From positions 1 to 18,564 of the forward strand of contig CAZGAS010000021.1 in the NCBI GenBank assembly GCA_964523875.1: a stretch of DNA of 18,564 bases, read 5' to 3'. Made by a program: the position numbers and the translations under genes. Below the pieces are notes generated by a model that saw only the letters and a list, made by a program, of their open reading frames with translations, was not told the origin of the DNA and did not search any database. Each line of letters opens with the position of its first letter. The stretch's first letter is position 1. This stretch comes from JAUVHV01 sp964523875 (GTDB lineage: Bacteria; Omnitrophota; Gorgyraeia; JABMRG01). Positions 15,804 to 18,564 of this stretch are shown here, one piece after another.

Positions 15804-16823
15804 TCAGGCCTCTGATGTCTCGGTAAATTTGATTATCTGGTCCATCATCTTTACTGTCTCTACCGGATACGCGCCCGCGGCTGTTTCACCGGAGAGCATC
15901 ACGTAATCAGAGCCGTCAAATATGGCGTTGGCAACGTCGCTGACCTCTGCCCTGGTGGGCCTTAGGTGCTCTGTCATGCTCTCTAACATCTGTGTCGCGG
16001 TTATGACAAATTTCTTTCTCTTTTTACATTTTTTGATAATCATCTTCTGTATGACCGGGACCTGGTATATAGGAAGCGATACGCCCATATCGCCTCGGGC
16101 TATCATAATACCATCTACAACATCCAGTATCTGGTCTATATTTTTTATGCCATCAATATTCTCTATCTTGGCTATCATCCGGTATTTGGCGTTATCGCTG
16201 ATGTTGTTTCTGATGTTTAAGATATCCTGTTTATTGCGGACAAAGCTCTGCGCGATAAAATCTACCTTATGCTTTATGCCAAAGGCGAGGTCTAACTTAT
16301 CCTTTTGCGTAAGGGACTTAAACTTGAGCTTTATGCCGGGTATGTTAACGCCTTTATGTCTCTTTATTTTTCCGGGGACTATTACCTCGGTCTTGAGGTA
16401 GTCTTTGGACCTTGACTTGACAAGGAGTGTTATATTGCCGTCATCAATAAAGATAAAACTGCCTGTCTTTATATCACGCAGCGCGCCATCATAATCAAGG
16501 GGTATGACCTCTTTGTCGAATTTGGATTTATTATTAGTCATCAGGAGAGTGGCTCTTTTCTTTACATCAATGCCATTGTCTCCGAGCCTGCCGATACGTA
16601 TCCTGTAGCCTTCAAGGTCCTGAAGTATCCTTATATGGCGCCTGTATTTATCATTTAGGTATCTTATCGTCTTTATCAGCTTGAGATGCTTAGAGTGATT
16701 TCCATGGGAAAAATTAAGCCTGGCGACATCCATCCCTGAAAGCATCATCTTTCTAAGGACACTCCTGTTGTCACTGGAAGGCCCGAGTGTGGCTATTATC
16801 TTTGCTCTTGCTAATCTTTCCAT
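15804..16823 (-). CDS. pyk: pyruvate kinase, short form lacking the C-terminal domain
   Basis: The 339-residue protein aligns by motif to the A and B domains of pyruvate kinase (phosphoenolpyruvate plus ADP to pyruvate plus ATP): KIIATLGPSS (8-17), ARLNFSHG (34-41), QDLEGYRIR (68-76), KGVNIPG (157-163), AKIEN (K219, E221), MIARGDMGV (D245), ATQMLESM (275-282), RPTRAEVSDVANA (288-300) and SGETAAG (311-317). Normal enzymes have about 470 or more residues; this one stops right after the barrel (TETSEA), without the C-terminal allosteric domain. The usual TKGPEIR is LEGYRIR, and the acidic residue of GDLGVEIP is serine. The stop lies 6 bp from the gap, so an assembly-edge error is possible. It has a CAGGAG ribosome site and follows ppiC by 15 bp. 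Confidence 0.86.
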   Translation of the reverse strand: MERLARAKIIATLGPSSDNRSVLRKMMLSGMDVARLNFSHGNHSKHLKLIKTIRYLNDKYRRHIRILQDLEGYRIRIGRLGDNGIDVKKRATLLMTNNKSKFDKEVIPLDYDGALRDIKTGSFIFIDDGNITLLVKSRSKDYLKTEVIVPGKIKRHKGVNIPGIKLKFKSLTQKDKLDLAFGIKHKVDFIAQSFVRNKQDILNIRNNISDNAKYRMIAKIENIDGIKNIDQILDVVDGIMIARGDMGVSLPIYQVPVIQKMIIKKCKKRKKFVITATQMLESMTEHLRPTRAEVSDVANAIFDGSDYVMLSGETAAGAYPVETVKMMDQIIKFTETSEA

Positions 16824-16838
16824 AAGTCTGGCTCCTGT

Positions 16839-17120
16839 TTATTCAGTGCGGCTTGTAATCTCGATTAGGTGATAACCAAAGTCGGTCTTTACGGGGCCGT
16901 GGACCTTGCCGCATTCAGCGCTAAAGACCACCTTGTCAAATTCCGCGACCATCTGTCCCGGCGAGAACTCACCTAACGCGCCGCCCTGTTTGCCTGAAGG
17001 GCATTTTGAATGTTCTTGCGCTATCTTCGCGAAATCAGCGCCTGCCTCTATCTGCGTCTTGAGATTGTTACAGGTATCCTCAGTATCTACTAAAATATGA
17101 CGCGCGCTTGCCTTTGACAT
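16839..17120 (-). CDS. ppiC: single-domain parvulin peptidyl-prolyl isomerase (PpiC)
   Basis: The 93-residue protein equals E. coli PpiC (Par10) in length and closely matches it: ARHILV (H8), GADFAKIAQEHSKCPSGKQGGALGEFSPGQMV (28-59) with the catalytic-pocket cysteine C40, FDKVVFS (61-67), and FGYHLIEI (81-88) at the end. Parvulins catalyse cis-trans isomerisation of prolyl bonds during protein folding. There is no signal peptide, so it is cytoplasmic. A strong AAGGAGG about 8 bp before the ATG supports the start. It lies 27 bp after the HTH-like gene and 15 bp before pyruvate kinase, probably in one transcript. Confidence 0.95.
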   Translation of the reverse strand: MSKASARHILVDTEDTCNNLKTQIEAGADFAKIAQEHSKCPSGKQGGALGEFSPGQMVAEFDKVVFSAECGKVHGPVKTDFGYHLIEITSRTE

Positions 17121-17147
17121 GGTATTGCCTCCTTTAATGGTGCTGGC

Positions 17148-17801
17148 TTATGTAATCTCTGTTTCAAGTTTTAATATCAGATTATCAGTCTCTTTAAGTG
17201 ACTGAGAGGATAACATATTTGCCCTCTTTGCTTCCAGGACTAATGATTTTAAGGTAGTCAGAAACCTCCTTACAAGGGCAGCCTTTCTCTTTTGCCAGGC
17301 CTCTTCAGGCTCTAACTCCTGTTGCTGTTTCATAAAGGATGTAAGGTCCTTTTTTACGGAAAGGGCGTCCTTGCCCATCTCCAGTACGCCTCGTTTTATT
17401 GTAGAGTAATCCTCGCTATTTAAGTCTTTTTTATTGCGGGCAAAGCGCAGGACATCAACAGACTCATAAGTAGGTACCTTGGCTGTCTGCGCGCCTTCGT
17501 TATAATCCTTTTTAAGGTAAAGCGGGTTCTCCTTTTCAAGGAAGCTGTAGCTCCTTAAGAGCTTAATAGCTGTTTGCTTGCGTATGCCTATCTCCTTGGC
17601 GGTATATGTCTCGAACTTGTCGTAGCCCCATTCCTTATACATCTTGTCTTTCCATACGGTATAGAGCGCCTGGCCTAAGTTTATCCAGGAGGTCTTAAAA
17701 CCCTTGGCATTGGCCAGTATTTGGCCGCGTATGCTTTCGCTGTCAATGTTGGCAAGCTTCTCTTCAAGTGTTAGTATTGATTTTGTCTTTAGTTCCTTCA
17801 T
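17148..17801 (-). CDS. unrecognised protein with helix-turn-helix-like segment
   Basis: I do not recognise this 217-residue protein. The start is set at 17801 (AAGGAAA ribosome site 5 bp upstream). An ATG at 17837 is ruled out because the -10 box of the gene's own promoter lies between the two. Residues about 33-80 (WINLGQALYTVWKDK, YDKFETYTAKEIGIRKQTAIKLL) resemble the sporadic HTH proteins in which a Y...F..Y segment precedes IxRxTAYRLI, for example DUF3102-like and ParB-associated proteins; DNA binding is therefore possible. The C-terminal half is helical and basic (EEAWQKRKAALVRRFLTTLKSLV). No membrane helix or signal. It leads a likely ppiC-pyk operon. Coding is confident, function is not. 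Confidence 0.8.
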   Translation of the reverse strand: MKELKTKSILTLEEKLANIDSESIRGQILANAKGFKTSWINLGQALYTVWKDKMYKEWGYDKFETYTAKEIGIRKQTAIKLLRSYSFLEKENPLYLKKDYNEGAQTAKVPTYESVDVLRFARNKKDLNSEDYSTIKRGVLEMGKDALSVKKDLTSFMKQQQELEPEEAWQKRKAALVRRFLTTLKSLVLEAKRANMLSSQSLKETDNLILKLETEIT

Positions 17802-17827
17802 CAGGTTTCCTTTTTGGTTTTGAAGAG

Positions 17828-17856
17828 ATTTTAACACTTTTTATCGGAACTGGCAA
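17828..17856 (-). promoter_or_regulatory. sigma-70 type promoter of the HTH-like/ppiC/pyk operon
   Basis: The minus strand has TTGCCA (17851-17856), a 17-bp spacer and TAAAAT (17828-17833). This is 4 of 6 and 5 of 6 to consensus at ideal spacing. Transcription would begin near 17821, about 20 bases before the ATG at 17801 and just after the upstream terminator. The position between terminator and ribosome site makes it persuasive. Confidence 0.7.
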
Positions 17857-17868
17857 GGTGATATTTTT

Positions 17869-17916
17869 AAAAAAAGAACAGGCGCCTTTCTTTTAAAAAG
17901 GTATCTGTTCTTTTTT
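17869..17916 (-). terminator. strong intrinsic terminator, possibly bidirectional
   Basis: AAAAAAGAACAG (ending 17881) pairs with CTGTTCTTTTTT (17905-17916), giving a 12-bp outer stem; CCTTT/AAAGG extends it inside with wobble pairs between. In the minus-strand transcript the hairpin is followed by a T run. It ends the lipoprotein/small-ORF transcript. A/T tracts on both sides would let it work in both directions. Confidence 0.85.
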
Positions 17917-17927
17917 AACCTAGGTTA
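17916..17927. repeat. 12-bp perfect palindrome next to the terminator
   Basis: TAACCTAGGTTA is a perfect palindrome between the 55-residue ORF stop and the terminator stem. It could be a protein-binding site or simply extend the terminator structure. Seen directly; function unknown. Confidence 0.5.
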
Positions 17928-17951
17928 CTTATACAGGCGTATCAGGCAGCT

Positions 17952-18119
17952 TTATGCGGGACTGTTGCTCTTAAGCTCGTTTAGTATCGCGTTTAATGTA
18001 AGTTCAATGCGGCTTAATATAGCGATCTGTTGCTCGTGCTTAACATCCTGCTGTTGCTGCATCTTCTTTGCCTCACCGGCAAGCTTTGTCATATTTCCGA
18101 TGTCGTTTAAGTTAAACAT
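17952..18119 (-). CDS. small 55-residue coiled-coil-like protein
   Basis: ATG at 18119 to TAA at 17952 encodes 55 residues: MFNLNDIGNMTKLAGEAKKM, then QQQQ and a heptad-like helix (HEQQIAILSRIELTLNAILNEL), ending KSNSPA. The amphipathic, leucine/isoleucine-spaced second half suggests a coiled coil. It begins 4 bp after the lipoprotein stop with a weak AGGGA ribosome site, and is followed by a strong terminator, as expected of the last gene in a two-gene operon. Codon use (ATA, CTT, AGC) resembles its neighbours. No homologue is known to me. Confidence 0.65.
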   Translation of the reverse strand: MFNLNDIGNMTKLAGEAKKMQQQQDVKHEQQIAILSRIELTLNAILNELKSNSPA

Positions 18120-18123
18120 ATCC

Positions 18124-18459
18124 CTATTCTTTTACCTTGCTCGCTTCGGCAGTCATAGCAGCAACCTTTTTGGCACTATCTTTTAACTGGCGGATAAGGG
18201 CGTCTTTATCATTGGTTAACTTAGCGATATTGTTTTTAAGGTGTGTATTCTCTTTGGCTAATTTTGCCTGGTCTTCCTGTACCTTTTTAAGCATGGTGTT
18301 ATCGCTTTTTAGGCGGGCGTTATCCTTAATAACCTGCATCTGTTCTGTCTCGATTGATACCTTCTCATTGAGGAGCTTATCATAGCTGCTCTTTGATGTA
18401 CAACCTGTGACAGAGGCCAGCAACGCGATTGCTAACACTGAAACAAAAACCTTGTTCAT
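18124..18459 (-). CDS. small coiled-coil lipoprotein
   Basis: The ATG at 18459 has GGAGG (18466-18470) six bases upstream and opens a lipoprotein signal: MNKVFVSVLAIALLASVTGC, with lipobox VTGC. The mature part (about 92 residues) is a continuous charged heptad helix (KLLNEKVSIETEQMQVIKDNARL, then KLAKENTHLKNNIAKL), i.e. a coiled coil. This resembles small Lpp-like or coiled-coil outer-membrane lipoproteins in shape, but no specific family is evident. A longer frame starting at a TTG at 18549 is false: that TTG is the start of the -35 box. The next gene lies 4 bp downstream. Confidence 0.85.
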   Translation of the reverse strand: MNKVFVSVLAIALLASVTGCTSKSSYDKLLNEKVSIETEQMQVIKDNARLKSDNTMLKKVQEDQAKLAKENTHLKNNIAKLTNDKDALIRQLKDSAKKVAAMTAEASKVKE

Positions 18460-18520
18460 CCCGCACCTCCCTGGTTTTGTTATCCTGCTAAAGAAACTTT
18501 TTATTGATTCTGTGTACGTA

Positions 18521-18549
18521 ATTATAAGCCTTATTTGTTGCTTTGTCAA
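18521..18549 (-). promoter_or_regulatory. perfect consensus sigma-70 promoter of the lipoprotein operon
   Basis: The minus strand has TTGACA (18544-18549), a 17-bp spacer and TATAAT (18521-18526), an exact match at both boxes and ideal spacing. Transcription would start near 18514, leaving a leader of about 55 bases before the ATG at 18459. This predicts high constitutive expression unless repressed. Confidence 0.88.
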
Positions 18550-18551
18550 TT

Positions 18552-18563
18552 AGGATTAATCCT
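18552..18563. promoter_or_regulatory. 12-bp palindrome abutting the -35 box
   Basis: AGGATTAATCCT is a perfect palindrome ending 2 bp upstream of the TTGACA box of the lipoprotein promoter. The position suits an operator or activator site. The window ends one base later, so context is limited. Confidence 0.4.
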
Positions 18564-18564
18564 G

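Noticed and set aside
15611..15826. Plus-strand open frame spanning the N gap
   Set aside because: It is read through 100 unknown bases and opposite the PP2C and pyruvate kinase genes.
17802..17837. Upstream ATG for the HTH-like gene
   Set aside because: The -10 box TAAAAT (17828-17833) lies within this extension, so the codons would be upstream of the transcription start. The ATG at 17801 has an AAGGAAA site.
18460..18549. Longer lipoprotein frame beginning at 18549
   Set aside because: Its TTG start is the first codon-like triplet of the TTGACA -35 box, and the extension would precede a clean lipoprotein signal peptide with its own GGAGG site.

Overview
All 19 genes I can support lie on the minus strand, so transcription runs from high to low coordinates. 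The proteins suggest a Gram-negative bacterium: an LpxH-like lipid A phosphoesterase, a lipoprotein with a lipobox, and a complete Bat aerotolerance locus. Base composition is moderate, roughly mid-40s %GC by eye. Densely packed genes with ATGA overlaps and TTG starts, plus a 100-N gap, look like a metagenomic scaffold from an uncultured lineage. Omnitrophota or a related group is my low-confidence guess, because there is no rRNA or marker gene to settle it.

Right end (about 17.8-18.56 kb). A small coiled-coil lipoprotein gene has a perfect consensus sigma-70 promoter (TTGACA, 17 bp, TATAAT). It is followed by a 55-residue small ORF and a strong intrinsic terminator. A second promoter (TTGCCA, 17 bp, TAAAAT) drives an unrecognised helix-turn-helix-like protein, then ppiC (parvulin) and a pyruvate kinase that lacks the usual C-terminal domain and stops 6 bp short of the gap.

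Middle (about 12.6-15.7 kb). Leftward of the 100-N gap lie a membrane-anchored SpoIIE-type PP2C phosphatase whose N-terminus is lost in the gap, rlmN, and a HAD phosphatase overlapping rlmN by ATGA. A 179-bp intergenic region follows, holding a dispersed-type repeat and a 23-bp-period tandem duplication.

Bat locus (about 4.5-12.5 kb). The order is moxR, DUF58, a small DUF4381-like membrane protein, batA, batB, batC, batD, batE. Junctions are 0-8 bp or overlaps, so it is almost certainly one transcription unit. The MoxR AAA+ ATPase is expected to act on VWA-domain proteins (DUF58, BatA, BatB) at the membrane. BatC and BatE bring TPRs, and BatD is a large exported, membrane-anchored protein. 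BatD and the DUF4381-like protein appear to share a homologous cytoplasmic C-terminal domain.

Left end (1-4.5 kb). Continuing in the same direction are a DEDDh 3'-5' exonuclease with an ExoX-like tail, a UvrD/PcrA-type helicase preceded by a 9-bp minisatellite, an HdeD-like membrane protein, an LpxH-like metallophosphoesterase, and the start of a GMP-synthase-type ATP pyrophosphatase that runs off the window.
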